Notes: generated by a model not told the origin, from the letters alone. A stretch of 64,000 bases of DNA from Sodalis sp. dw_96 (GCF_018449575.1 NZ_JAAVUT010000005.1:186001-250000), one strand, 5' to 3'; numbered from the stretch's first letter, positions 8,795 through 18,162 are shown. Made by a program: numbers and translations.

Positions 8795-10011
8795 GAACGC
8801 TAACGTGTTTATACGTCGGACTGCTGGCGCTGTTGGTGGGGGCAGGATCGGCCTTGGCGCAGCCGGAGTTCGACCAGGTGGAAAGAGGACGTTACCTGGC
8901 GGTGGTGGGAGACTGCAGCGCCTGTCATACCGCCGATCCCGCCAAACCCTTCGCCGGGGGCTTTCGCATCGATACGCCGTTCGGCGCCCTGCTCGGCGCC
9001 AATATCACGCCGGATGTGGTGACCGGCATCGGTAACTGGACCTTTGACGACTTCCAGCGCGCCATGTCGGAAGGTATCGGCCACGGTGGCAAGCGGCTCT
9101 ATGGCGCCATGCCGTTCACCGCCTATACCAAAATGACCCAGCAGGACAACCGGGATTTATGGGCCTATTTGCAAACCCTGCAGCCCATCGCCAATGAAGT
9201 TAACACCAATCAGCTGCCGTTTCCCTTCAATATCCGCACCAGCCTGCTGGTCTGGGATTGGCTGAACTTCGATCAAGGCGAATTCAAACCCAATCCGATG
9301 AAATCCGTCCAATGGAATCGCGGCGCCTACCTTGTGGAGGGTCCCGGCCATTGCGGCACCTGCCATACGCCGAAAAATCCCCTCGGCGGCGACAAAAACA
9401 GCCATTTCCTGCAGGGAAACAATCTTGGCGCCTGGTGGGCACCGGATATCACCAATAACGATCACAGCGGTATCGGTCTATGGACTGAAGAAGACCTGAT
9501 CAGCTATCTGCGCACCGGCGTCAATCGCTTCGTCATCGCCTCCGGCCCCATGGCGGAAGAAGTGGAACACTCCTCCCAGCATTGGCACAATGCCGATCTG
9601 AAGGCGGTGGCGGTATATCTCAAAAGCGACAAAATCCAGCAACCGGCGCCCCAAGCCCTCAGCGCCGATGACAGCCGCATGGTGGCGGGTAAGGCGATAT
9701 ATTTCGATCGCTGTTCCGCCTGTCATAATTCCGCCGGCACCGGCGAGCCGAATATATTCCCGCGCCTGGCGGATAACCCGTTAATCCGCGCCGCCAACCC
9801 CACCTCGCTGGTTAACGTGGTGCTGGCGGGAAGCCGTGCCGGCTCAACCGCCAGCCGTCCCACCGCGCCGGCGATGCCCAGCTTCGCCTGGAACCTCAAC
9901 GATGAACAGGTGTCGAATGTCCTGACGTATATTCGCAATAGCTGGGGCAATGCCGCGGAACCGGTCAAACCCGCCGAGGTCCAGCGTCTGCGCAAAAACC
10001 TGCAGCCGTAA
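8791..10011 (+). CDS. Triheme cytochrome c subunit of the gluconate 2-dehydrogenase-like complex
   Basis: 406 residues with a Sec signal peptide (hydrophobic segment about 4-20, cleavage after ALA at about residue 23) and three haem-binding CxxCH motifs: CSACH at 42-46, CGTCH at 188-192 and CSACH at 308-312. This is the layout of the membrane-bound cytochrome subunit of gluconate, alcohol and sorbitol dehydrogenases, which passes electrons to ubiquinone. The start overlaps the stop of the preceding gene (ATGA), so translation is coupled. A hairpin terminator follows at 10033. Confidence 0.93.
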   Translation: MRTLTCLYVGLLALLVGAGSALAQPEFDQVERGRYLAVVGDCSACHTADPAKPFAGGFRIDTPFGALLGANITPDVVTGIGNWTFDDFQRAMSEGIGHGGKRLYGAMPFTAYTKMTQQDNRDLWAYLQTLQPIANEVNTNQLPFPFNIRTSLLVWDWLNFDQGEFKPNPMKSVQWNRGAYLVEGPGHCGTCHTPKNPLGGDKNSHFLQGNNLGAWWAPDITNNDHSGIGLWTEEDLISYLRTGVNRFVIASGPMAEEVEHSSQHWHNADLKAVAVYLKSDKIQQPAPQALSADDSRMVAGKAIYFDRCSACHNSAGTGEPNIFPRLADNPLIRAANPTSLVNVVLAGSRAGSTASRPTAPAMPSFAWNLNDEQVSNVLTYIRNSWGNAAEPVKPAEVQRLRKNLQP

Positions 10012-10032
10012 CTTATGATATCAGGGAAAACC

Positions 10033-10078
10033 AGTATGAGGGGACGTCAGCACGAGCGGCCTCTTCTCATACTTTTTT
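10033..10078 (+). terminator. Rho-independent terminator of the dehydrogenase operon
   Basis: A perfect 8-bp inverted repeat, AGTATGAG ... CTCATACT, is followed directly by six T residues, 22 bases after the cytochrome stop codon. The loop is long (about 25 bases) and contains a weaker inner pairing. Confidence 0.7.
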
Positions 10079-10562
10079 GCTTCCCAAAGGCACCGGGCGC
10101 ATGCAGGGTACGGGATATCCCCGTCCTGTCCCTCCAGCCTCGGTATTCAACACCGGCACACATGAAAAAACATCAGCAGCACTTGATTTTAATTAACTCA
10201 TCCGCGTCTTTTATCAGCCTCCATACGACAGGTTATTATGCTGTGGAAGGCTCACCCCCGCGCCCTTCCCAGGCGACCCGCGGGCTTTAACACGCCGGTG
10301 AATATTTGATAATTTATGCATGGCTAATATAATCGTTCTGTTTCGCCGGCCTAATATTATATACATTGAGGCGTAGCGGTTATTTTAATATGTGCAATAT
10401 CATTAATATTCAATTTATACTTTACTCAACTCCAACAATCTTTACCTCTGGCTGCTGGCCCATAGATATATTTTAGGTTATGCTGCCGGAATAATTGATC
10501 TCATCCCATTATTTTTAGCTTCATATAAAAATAGTTAACTTATTATTTATACACATTCAATT
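10079..10562. other. Intergenic region without a supportable gene
   Basis: About 480 bases. A 91-codon open frame that begins at 10015 and ends at 10290 has no ribosome-binding site, runs through the terminator and looks like chance. The part from 10300 to 10560 is AT-rich. I see no RNA gene or operator. Confidence 0.4.
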
Positions 10563-10670
10563 ATGTACCTACCTATGATAAATATCTCTAAATCTTTAGC
10601 CTGGAAACTGGTCTTTTTATTATCCTCACTATTTTGGCTGGCGGTCATCGGATTAATCACCTGGCTTTAA
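10563..10670 (+). CDS. Possible 35-residue single-span membrane protein
   Basis: The frame starts at ATG 10563 (alternative ATG 10575) and ends with TAA at 10668-10670. It encodes about 12 polar residues followed by an AWKLVFLLSSLFWLAVIGLI transmembrane helix and a short tail. The hydrophobic pattern recalls the enteric YmiA family of small membrane proteins, which has an AWLAVFLGSALFW segment. No good Shine-Dalgarno is visible before either ATG, so expression is uncertain. Confidence 0.4.
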   Translation: MYLPMINISKSLAWKLVFLLSSLFWLAVIGLITWL

Positions 10671-10679
10671 CGCGGCCAC

Positions 10680-10710
10680 TTTGCCCGCGTCCAAAAAAGA
10701 TGCGGGCAAA
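10680..10710. repeat. Perfect 9-bp inverted repeat downstream of cstA
   Basis: TTTGCCCGC and GCGGGCAAA form a stem with a 13-base loop, placed 5 bases beyond the cstA stop codon. It could stabilise the 3' end or stop transcription, but there is no clean T-tract on either strand. Confidence 0.45.
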
Positions 10711-10714
10711 CCGG

Positions 10715-12775
10715 TTATTTCAGTGAAGGCTGCGCCTGATAAGGTACTTCCCGATCGCTGCGTTTATCCAGGCGGTAAGCCTGATAAGCCGCACGAATGC
10801 CAAACAGAAAGATACTGACCATCACAAAGATAAATAGCGCGGTCAGTGCGGCGTTGAGCTGATTATTAAATACCAGCCGGCTCATTTCGATCATGCTTTT
10901 AGCCGGGCCGATAATCTGATTTTGATCAATACCGGCCTGGTATTTATTGGCCAGGGCCAGAAAGCCCACCCGGGGATCGGCGGAAAAAATCTTTATCAAG
11001 CCCGCGGAGGTGGTGCATACCAGCAAAAATACCATCGGCACGCCGGCTACCCAGGCATATGCCTGCCGCTTCATCTTGAACAGCACCACAAAACACAGCG
11101 TCAACGCCATGGCCGCCAGCATCTGGTTGGCGATACCGAACAGCGGCCACAGCGTGTTGATTCCCCCCAAAGGGTCAACCACGCCTTGATAAAGAAAGTA
11201 TCCCCATGCCGCCACGCAAAGCGCGGTGGCGATAACATTGGCCGCCAGCGATTCGGTGCGCCGCAAAGAGGGCACCGCCACGCCCAGCAGATCCTGCAGC
11301 ATAAACCGCCCGGCGCGGGTGCCCGCATCCACCGCCGTCAGGATAAACAGCGCTTCAAACAGGATCGCGAAATGATACCAGAAGGCCATGCTGATAAAAC
11401 TGACCGCCTGGCTGAGAATATGGGCCATGCCCACCGCCAGCGTCGGCGCGCCGCCGGCGCGGGAGACAATGCTGGTTTCCCCCACCGATTGCGCATACTG
11501 CGTCAGCATGGCCGGCGTCACTTCAAAGCCCCAGCCGCTGACGGTAGCGGCGGCCGCTTCCACCGTCGAGCCCCCCAGCGCGGCGGCGGGGCTGTTCATG
11601 GCGAAATAAACCCCCGGGTCGATAACCGAGGCGGCCACCAGCGCCATAATCGCCACAAAAGATTCCATCAGCATGCCGCCGTAGCCGATAAAAGCCGCCT
11701 GGCTCTCATTTTCCAGCATTTTAGGCGTGGTGCCGGAGGCTATCAGCGCATGGAAACCGGACACCGCGCCGCAGGCGATGGTAATAAACAGAAAGGGAAA
11801 CAGCGAACCCGACCACACCGGCCCGGTGCCGTCCACAAAACGGGTCATGGCGGGCATTTCCAGGGTCGGGGCAATAAAGACGATACCGATGGCCAGGCCG
11901 ATAATGGTGCCGACTTTGAGAAAGGTGGACAGATAGTCACGCGGCGCCAGCAGCAGCCAGACCGGCAGGATAGACGCCACGCCGCCGTAAATCACCAAGG
12001 TCCAGGTCAGCTGCTTGCCGTCAAGGGTGAAAAAGGGCGCCAGGGCCGGACTACGGGCCACATCGCCGCCGAAAATAATGCCGGCCATTAACAGCACAAA
12101 GCCAATAAGAGACACTTCACCGATTTTCCCCGGCCGGATAAAGCGCAGGTAAATTCCCATAAACAGGGCCAGCGGAATGGTAAAGGCCACGGTAAACGCC
12201 CCCCAGGGGCTGTTGGTCAGGGCCTTCACCACAATCAGCGCCAGCACCGCCAGGATAATAATCATGATCATAAAGGTGCCGAACAAAGCGATAACCCCCG
12301 GCACGGCACCCAATTCCTGCTTGATAAGATCACCCAGCGACCGGCCGTCCCGCCGCAGCGAGACAAACAGCACCATGAAATCCTGCACCGCCCCCGCCAG
12401 CACCACGCCCGCCAGAATCCAGATCATGCCCGGCAAATACCCCATTTGCGCCGCCAGCACCGGCCCCACCAGCGGACCCGCGCCGGCGATGGCGGCAAAA
12501 TGATGACCGAACAGCACATATTTATTGGTTGGCACAAAGTCCAGCCCGTCGTTATGGCGATAGGCGGGAGTCATACGCGTCGGATCCAGTTGCAATACCC
12601 GGCGGGCAATGAAACGGCCGTAATAGCGATAGGCAATTAAATACACCGACACCGCCACGACTAAAATCCACAGCGCATTAATTTTCTCGCCGTTATGCAA
12701 CGCGATAATCCCTAATCCAAAGGCACCGGCAATAGCAACCAAGACCCAGACAAGATGGGAAGTGATGTTCCGCAT
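10715..12775 (-). CDS. cstA: CstA, carbon-starvation-induced peptide/pyruvate transporter
   Basis: 686 residues of the CstA/BtsT family, a polytopic inner-membrane protein. Conserved stretches include GHHFAAIAGAGPLVGPVLAA, LLLAPRDYLSTFLK and GAVSGFHALIASGTTPK. It matches E. coli CstA better than BtsT (RMTPAYRHNDGLD near the N-terminus), and it lacks the extra loop of BtsT near residue 420. In E. coli, CstA is induced on carbon starvation and takes up peptides or pyruvate. The frame opens at 12787, but a GGAGGGG ribosome-binding site lies exactly before the ATG at 12775. The small ybdD/yjiX partner that usually follows cstA is absent. Confidence 0.92.
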   Translation of the reverse strand: MRNITSHLVWVLVAIAGAFGLGIIALHNGEKINALWILVVAVSVYLIAYRYYGRFIARRVLQLDPTRMTPAYRHNDGLDFVPTNKYVLFGHHFAAIAGAGPLVGPVLAAQMGYLPGMIWILAGVVLAGAVQDFMVLFVSLRRDGRSLGDLIKQELGAVPGVIALFGTFMIMIIILAVLALIVVKALTNSPWGAFTVAFTIPLALFMGIYLRFIRPGKIGEVSLIGFVLLMAGIIFGGDVARSPALAPFFTLDGKQLTWTLVIYGGVASILPVWLLLAPRDYLSTFLKVGTIIGLAIGIVFIAPTLEMPAMTRFVDGTGPVWSGSLFPFLFITIACGAVSGFHALIASGTTPKMLENESQAAFIGYGGMLMESFVAIMALVAASVIDPGVYFAMNSPAAALGGSTVEAAAATVSGWGFEVTPAMLTQYAQSVGETSIVSRAGGAPTLAVGMAHILSQAVSFISMAFWYHFAILFEALFILTAVDAGTRAGRFMLQDLLGVAVPSLRRTESLAANVIATALCVAAWGYFLYQGVVDPLGGINTLWPLFGIANQMLAAMALTLCFVVLFKMKRQAYAWVAGVPMVFLLVCTTSAGLIKIFSADPRVGFLALANKYQAGIDQNQIIGPAKSMIEMSRLVFNNQLNAALTALFIFVMVSIFLFGIRAAYQAYRLDKRSDREVPYQAQPSLK

Positions 12776-13089
12776 AAACCCCTCCATACTGATTTTTTAG
12801 CTTTCTACATTAAGACCACGTTTGATGAAGACCCCACTGTTGTATTCCCCATTCTCATAACATTGCGTAAACAATATTGACAGGCGCTTGATTCATATTT
12901 GTGATCCACTAAGAAAGCTTTGATAATCTCTCACTGAAAATCCGAGGTAGTCTATAATCGCGGTTCTATTATCGAACCTTGTAACAATGACAACTAATAG
13001 CCAGAGTTAATTAAACCAGGTGCTGATATCGACACGGCGATATAAATTGCGACTATGATCACGTATTTAAAATACCCCGTCGGCGGTAT
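12776..13089. other. Intergenic region upstream of cstA
   Basis: About 310 bases, AT-rich, which should contain the cstA promoter. A TGTGA half-site is present near 12900, but I find no matching TCACA arm at the correct distance, so I do not call a CRP site. No gene is seen. Confidence 0.35.
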
Positions 13090-13353
13090 TCATCCCACGG
13101 TAACCCACTTCAGCAGTATAAGTGAAAAGATGGCCGGAATACCGAACACCAACAGCAGCATCGGCAATTCCTCCAGCAGCCCATAGCCCCCTTGGGTTAC
13201 GCCGCCCCATAAATTGAACAGTGAGATAACCAGCCACACCAGGATAAAGGCCTTGACCGCCGCCAACACAGTTATGGCGGTAATAAAATGCGCCACCAGC
13301 AAAAACACCCCCAGCAGAACCAGACCGCCAGAAACCACTAACACTGTATGCAT
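13090..13353 (-). CDS. Small hydrophobic membrane protein, unknown function
   Basis: 87 residues from the ATG at 13353, with about three transmembrane helices: roughly 3-25, 28-48 and 62-82. The last two are separated by a short Gly-rich loop (LWGGVTQGGYGLLEELP). The frame extends back to 13521, but that part is not hydrophobic and looks non-coding. The compact, regular layout supports a real protein. I do not recognise the family. It stands alone; cstA upstream of it is on the same strand but lies downstream in transcription. Confidence 0.6.
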   Translation of the reverse strand: MHTVLVVSGGLVLLGVFLLVAHFITAITVLAAVKAFILVWLVISLFNLWGGVTQGGYGLLEELPMLLLVFGIPAIFSLILLKWVTVG

Positions 13354-13851
13354 GGGATAAGTCCCGCAAATGATAGATAACCTGCTATGCATAACATAAC
13401 CAACCCATGCCGTCATCTCTAAATGACGAATCTTACAACAACCCGCAGCATGGGGATGGCGGTCCCTGAGCATACAAAATCGGGATCCATGTTCAAGAAG
13501 AGCATTAAGCTTCAGACACAAACTCTTCTAGAAAGAACGCAGCCATATGATTTAATAAGTGTTAATTCATGGAATATTCTATAAAATAAGCTTTAATCGT
13601 TTTACTTCTCGAGATCAGTATAATTCTAAGGGAAAAATATATATTTATTATTATTTATAGTAGTCCTTATTTCCGTTTAAAAAAGCATCAAACATTCATT
13701 TATATAAAGTTTAGAAACACCTTATTTACTTAGGGTTGATGGCCGTGAGAATATACGTTTCAGCAGACGTATTTCCTCGTCATGACGTTGATTTTTACAC
13801 GCTCAGCTTTTTTACGGATTTCTGTTCAGCAAGGGAAAGGACCTTCACAGT
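13354..13851. other. AT-rich intergenic region upstream of the orphan proline-rich gene
   Basis: About 500 bases. The section 13540-13740 is strongly AT-rich compared with its surroundings, which is common ahead of horizontally acquired, silenced genes. No operator is identified. Confidence 0.35.
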
Positions 13852-14952
13852 ATGGATAATTTTTCAATCAGCTTAAATGAAACCACCGCCGGTCAGCACA
13901 ATAATGAACCGGTAAATTATGATCCACAAAGCCCGCTAAATTCAATGACAAATGCTGCAAACGTCGTATTAAAAGGACCAGGCTCAACAGCAGGACAACA
14001 GTCCTATTCCTTATCGGCCGCGTTTGTCCCTCACCGGGCCCAATCGCCGGCCATTGACCAACATGAAACCGGCGGTCAAATAGCCCTCATTGACGAAGAG
14101 ACCCGGAGGTTGGAAAACAAGGCCAGACAGTGCGTGCTGGAAGCCGTTAAAGCTCAAAAAATGCAACAGCAGCTTTTGGCGATGGAAGCCCTTCGGGCAA
14201 AGGAAAAGCGCGCATCGCGACACATCACCGACGATGCGCCGAAAGCTGCGCAAAGATTTAGCTTCGTGCCAGTGGAGCAATGGGGCGCAGCTTCCCGGCC
14301 TGGAAGCTTTAACACGCCCAGCACTTCTCATAGGCAGTCCGCCGCCGCGGACAGCGCCGCATTATCCCGGACGCAAGGCCATTACGACGATCCGGACGAT
14401 TGCGCAAACCCTCCCGTCATCCTACGAAAACAAAAGCCGGTTCCCCGCCCACGTTTATCCATGCCGGAATCGCCGCCTACGCGACCATTGCCGCCCTCAC
14501 CCCCCTCCCTGTCGCCGGAGATGCGCCCTCGGCTATCCCGTAGTTCTGCGCAAAAAAATGAAAGTTTGAAAACACTGTTTGGATTGAAAACACAGCCTGT
14601 ACCGATATTGCGACCCCGTTTATTGCATTCAAAGCTCCCGCAGGAGGTCATCCCCGGAACGTTGGAAGACCTGAAAAAAACATTTCTGTCCATACTCGCC
14701 AAGAGAGCGCTGGAAGTGAAGGATTTTGATAATTTAGGAATCAATTATTTAAATGACATAGATTCAATTCTGCAAGAGAAGCGGGATGCCATGAATAAAA
14801 TGATCGGCATACTGAGCAAACTGGAAGATCATGACGATGAAGTTATTATGCTGAACGCCCTGATTCGCATTTTTCAGTCCGCTAAGAATATCAGCGATTT
14901 TTTCAACGTTATTGCGAACGATACGGGAGTCATCATGGCGCTTGTTCATTAG
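13852..14952 (+). CDS. Orphan proline-rich protein with SH3-ligand-like motif, candidate secreted effector
   Basis: 366 residues, not assignable to a family by eye. The N-terminus (1-75) is polar and rich in Ser, Asn, Gln and Thr, with no signal peptide or membrane segment. Residues about 78-120 are charged and probably coiled-coil. A long disordered stretch follows, and residues 186-230 hold dense proline/arginine repeats, including RPLPPSP at 211-217, which fits the class I SH3 ligand consensus RxLPPxP. The C-terminal ~100 residues (270-366) are predicted helical. This architecture is typical of type III secreted proteins that bind host signalling domains; that is inference. ATG 13852 is preceded by GGAAAGGA. 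The gene is a lone insertion beside sbcB. Confidence 0.75.
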   Translation: MDNFSISLNETTAGQHNNEPVNYDPQSPLNSMTNAANVVLKGPGSTAGQQSYSLSAAFVPHRAQSPAIDQHETGGQIALIDEETRRLENKARQCVLEAVKAQKMQQQLLAMEALRAKEKRASRHITDDAPKAAQRFSFVPVEQWGAASRPGSFNTPSTSHRQSAAADSAALSRTQGHYDDPDDCANPPVILRKQKPVPRPRLSMPESPPTRPLPPSPPSLSPEMRPRLSRSSAQKNESLKTLFGLKTQPVPILRPRLLHSKLPQEVIPGTLEDLKKTFLSILAKRALEVKDFDNLGINYLNDIDSILQEKRDAMNKMIGILSKLEDHDDEVIMLNALIRIFQSAKNISDFFNVIANDTGVIMALVH

Positions 14953-15260
14953 TCTGAATTATCATTTGAAACAAAATTCCGGCGGCCGCACGCTCTGGAA
15001 ATATCAATAAAATTCTTTTGAAAGATAATAGAATAAAACCTTATACGGTCTTGGGATGGCTAATGGACATTTTTGTCATCATGTTGAGCCAGCAACTTTG
15101 CGCCATGTTAAAGAGCAAAATGTCCCTCTGTCGCGGCAAAAATCCCTGGTTTAAACCTCCCCTCTTCTGGCCCGCCCGATTATGGTTTACCATGTCCATT
15201 GCACAGCTTGCATCCCTTCGGGGATCCAAGCCTAACGATCTGACCGGACATCCGTAAACA
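14953..15260. other. Intergenic region between the orphan gene and sbcB
   Basis: 308 bases. A TTG-initiated frame from 15018 to 15257 is open, but it has no ribosome-binding site and no recognisable features, so I do not call it. The sbcB promoter should lie here. Confidence 0.35.
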
Positions 15261-16682
15261 GTGACAAAACCAATCAAACAGCCGACTTTCCTGGTACATG
15301 ATTACGAAACCTTCGGCAAGCACCCGGCGCTGGATCGCCCGGCCCAGTTTGCCGGCATCCGGGCCGATTTGGAATTTACCCCGCTGGGGGAACCGCAGGT
15401 TTTTTACTGCCGGCCGTCGGACGACTACCTGCCCGATCCGGAAGCGGTGCTGATCACCGGCATTACGCCGCAGCAGGCCGCCCGCGAGGGGGTAACCGAA
15501 GCGGAATTCGCCCGTCGCATCCATGCCATGTTCAGCGTGCCGGATACCTGTATCCTCGGTTACAACAATATTCGTTTCGACGATGAAGTGACCCGTAATA
15601 TCTTTTACCGCAACTTCTATGATCCCTATGCCTACAGCTGGCGGCAGGGAAACTCCCGCTGGGATCTGCTGGATGTGATGCGCGCCTGTTATGCCCTGCG
15701 TCCGGAGGGCATCAACTGGCCGCTGAACGATGACGGCCTGCCCAGTTTCCGATTGGAACACCTGACGCGGGCCAACGGCGTGGAGCATGCCCATGCCCAT
15801 GACGCCATGGCGGATGTCTATGCCACCCTGGCCATGGCCAGGCTGGCGCGTCAGGCACAGCCGAAACTGTTTGATTATCTCTACCGGCACCGGGGCAAAC
15901 AGCCGTTGAAAGCCCTGATCGATATTGCCACCATGAAACCCCTGGTGCACGTGTCGGGCATGTTCGGCGCCGGGCGCGGCAATACCGCCTGGATAGCGCC
16001 GTTGGCCTGGCATCCGGATAACCAGAACGCATTGATTGTCTGCGACCTGGCCGGTGATATGTCGTTATTGTTGGACCTGGATGCGGACCGGTTGCGGACC
16101 CTGCTCTATACCCGACGGGATCAGCTTGGAAAACAGGCGCCGGTACCCATCAAACTGGTGCATATCAATAAATGCCCGGTGCTGGCACCCGCCAATACCC
16201 TGCGACCTGAAGACGCTGAGCGGCTGGGCATCGATCGTAAGCGTTGCCTGGATAATCTGCATATCCTGCGCCAGCATGCCGAAGTGCGGGAAAAGGTCCT
16301 GGCGGTATTTAGCGAGGCTGAACCCTATGTCCCCTCGAGGGACGTGGATGCCCAACTGTATAACGGCTTTTTCAGCGACGCCGATCGGACCGCGATGGGC
16401 ATTATCCTGGAAACCGACCCCATCAATCTGCCGGCGCTGGACATCAGTTTTGTCGACGGCCGCCTGCAAGAGCTGCTGTTTCGCTATCGGGCGCGAAACT
16501 TTCCCCACACGCTGGATGACAGCGAACAGCGGCGCTGGCTGGACTACCGCAAGAACCTGTTCAGCCCGGAACGCGTGCAAACCTATGTGGCTACGCTTGA
16601 GGGGCTTTATGTCGAACATCAGGACAATGAAAACCACCTTCGGCTGTTGAAAGCGCTTTATGACTATTTACAGCAGCTTTAA
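15261..16682 (+). CDS. sbcB: Exonuclease I (3'-5' single-strand DNA exonuclease)
   Basis: 473 residues, collinear with E. coli SbcB (475). The DEDDh catalytic set is present: Asp14 and Glu16 in HDYETFG, Asp107 in IRFDDEVTRN, and His180 and Asp185 in AHDAMADVYAT. The C-terminal SH3-like and helical domains are intact. It degrades single-stranded DNA 3' to 5' and takes part in mismatch repair and recombination through contact with SSB. The start is GTG at 15261, fitting the family N-terminus. Its location between yeeA and the his operon is conserved in enteric bacteria. Confidence 0.96.
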   Translation: MTKPIKQPTFLVHDYETFGKHPALDRPAQFAGIRADLEFTPLGEPQVFYCRPSDDYLPDPEAVLITGITPQQAAREGVTEAEFARRIHAMFSVPDTCILGYNNIRFDDEVTRNIFYRNFYDPYAYSWRQGNSRWDLLDVMRACYALRPEGINWPLNDDGLPSFRLEHLTRANGVEHAHAHDAMADVYATLAMARLARQAQPKLFDYLYRHRGKQPLKALIDIATMKPLVHVSGMFGAGRGNTAWIAPLAWHPDNQNALIVCDLAGDMSLLLDLDADRLRTLLYTRRDQLGKQAPVPIKLVHINKCPVLAPANTLRPEDAERLGIDRKRCLDNLHILRQHAEVREKVLAVFSEAEPYVPSRDVDAQLYNGFFSDADRTAMGIILETDPINLPALDISFVDGRLQELLFRYRARNFPHTLDDSEQRRWLDYRKNLFSPERVQTYVATLEGLYVEHQDNENHLRLLKALYDYLQQL

Positions 16683-16728
16683 GTTGCGAAGCGTCAGGTT
16701 TCCCAGCAGCGTCAGAGTTTTAGCTGAT

Positions 16729-18162
16729 TTAGGCGTTTTTCAGCATCAAGCCGATTTCGGTTTGCGTAACCATACGTTCAAAATGGCGAAGTTCCGCCTG
16801 TTTGCAGGTATGGTAAACGTGGCAAAAATGCTCGCCCAATTGACGAGTCAACCCCTGACTGCCGGCAAAAACTTGCAGTGCCTCGCATTGACGGATGGGC
16901 AGCGTCACTCCCTGGGACTCCTCGCCGTTGCCGGTGACCTCCAGGGGTAACGGCAGCGGATATTCCAGCCCGTGCGCAATGCCGGCCAGCGCCGCGGCCA
17001 AGGCCAGATAGGGATTGGCATCCGCCCCCGCCACCCGATACTCCACCCGGTGATTGGCGCTGTCGCTGCAGGGTATACGCAGTGCCACGGTACGATTGTT
17101 ATGGCCCCAGTTGGCCTGCGTCGGCACATACATTCCGGGTTGGAAACGGCGGAAAGCATTGACGTTCGGCGCCAGCACCGCCATGGAAGCCGGCATCAAA
17201 TCCAGCATACCGGCCAGGATACGACGCATCAGCGGAGAATCCCCACGGCCACCGTCGGACAACAGGTTATTGCCCTCTCTGTCCCGCAGGCTGATATGCA
17301 GATGCATCCCGCTACCGGCGAAGTCTTCATAAGGTTTCGCCATAAAGGTGGCGTTCATGCCGTGATTTTCCGCCACCAGCCGTATCAGCCGTTTCAGCTG
17401 CAAGGCATGATCGCAGGCCTTCAGCAGATTATCGCCATGAAGCAGATTGATTTCGAACTGACCGGGGGAAGATTCAGCTACCGCGCCGTTGATGGGCAGC
17501 TTCTGTAAACCGGCCAGCCGGTGGATATCCGACAGCACCGCGGCGAAATTATCCAGATTTTCCAATGAATAGACCTGGGGCTGGGTATGGCGTTCATGGG
17601 TTCCCGGCGCACAGGGCGGCTGTAGCATGCCGGTGGGATCCCGGTTCTGATCCACCAGGTAAAACTCCATTTCCACCGCCACCACCGGGAAAATATCCCG
17701 CTGTTTAAGCGCTTGCCATACTTTGCTCAAGACATTGCGCGGTTCAACATCAAAAGGCATACCGTCCTCCTCCAGCATGGTCAGCATCAGCTGTGCCACC
17801 TGTGTGGGATCGGCGGCGGAAGGCAATAGCGTACCGGCTACCGGCATACAAAGGTGATCCGGCTCCCCTTTTTCCTGCCCGAGACCCGCCTCCTCGACGG
17901 TATGACCGTACAGATTGATGGCAAAAACCGATGAGGGGAAATAACAGCCGTTTTCAATTTTCGACAATCCGGCGATGGGGAGACGTTTACCACGAAAAAA
18001 ACCATTCAGATCTGTTAGGAGAATATCGACATGCTGCGTATGGGGATAGCGTTCCAGGTAAGCATCAACCTCCCGCTGGAACGCGCTGGTTCGTTTTTCA
18101 TCCCGGTAATGCGCTTCACGGCGAGGAGCCGTACAAAGCTCGACTTCCTTGAGATTATGCAT
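16729..18162 (-). CDS. puuA: Gamma-glutamylputrescine synthetase (glutamine synthetase family)
   Basis: 477 residues, close to E. coli PuuA along its whole length (VDILLTDLNGFFRGKR, GPGQFEINL-like SSPGQFEINLLHGDN, PGMYVPTQANWGHNNRTVAL, EYRVAGADANPYLALAAALA). It joins glutamate to putrescine with ATP, the first step of the Puu putrescine-degradation pathway, in the cytosol. The glutamine-synthetase metal-binding glutamates are present (VEMEF, GAVAES). It is divergent from the puuB remnant at 18429 across a 266-base promoter region. Because puuB is broken here, the product may no longer be catabolised by the usual route. Confidence 0.94.
   Translation of the reverse strand: MHNLKEVELCTAPRREAHYRDEKRTSAFQREVDAYLERYPHTQHVDILLTDLNGFFRGKRLPIAGLSKIENGCYFPSSVFAINLYGHTVEEAGLGQEKGEPDHLCMPVAGTLLPSAADPTQVAQLMLTMLEEDGMPFDVEPRNVLSKVWQALKQRDIFPVVAVEMEFYLVDQNRDPTGMLQPPCAPGTHERHTQPQVYSLENLDNFAAVLSDIHRLAGLQKLPINGAVAESSPGQFEINLLHGDNLLKACDHALQLKRLIRLVAENHGMNATFMAKPYEDFAGSGMHLHISLRDREGNNLLSDGGRGDSPLMRRILAGMLDLMPASMAVLAPNVNAFRRFQPGMYVPTQANWGHNNRTVALRIPCSDSANHRVEYRVAGADANPYLALAAALAGIAHGLEYPLPLPLEVTGNGEESQGVTLPIRQCEALQVFAGSQGLTRQLGEHFCHVYHTCKQAELRHFERMVTQTEIGLMLKNA

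Noticed and set aside
10015-10290. 91-codon frame after the cytochrome c gene
   Set aside because: It runs straight through the operon terminator, and its composition is unlike a protein.
10922-12091. Open frame of 389 codons on the plus strand, antisense to cstA
   Set aside because: It is the complement of the well-supported cstA, its product is dominated by Gly, Arg, His and Gln without any fold-like pattern, and it is explained by the absence of stops opposite GC-rich codons.
12900-12940. TGTGA half-site upstream of cstA considered as a CRP site
   Set aside because: The second arm TCACA is missing at the required spacing.
15018-15257. 79-codon frame starting with TTG upstream of sbcB
   Set aside because: No ribosome-binding site, no recognisable motif, and an equally long open frame exists on the other strand of the same bases.
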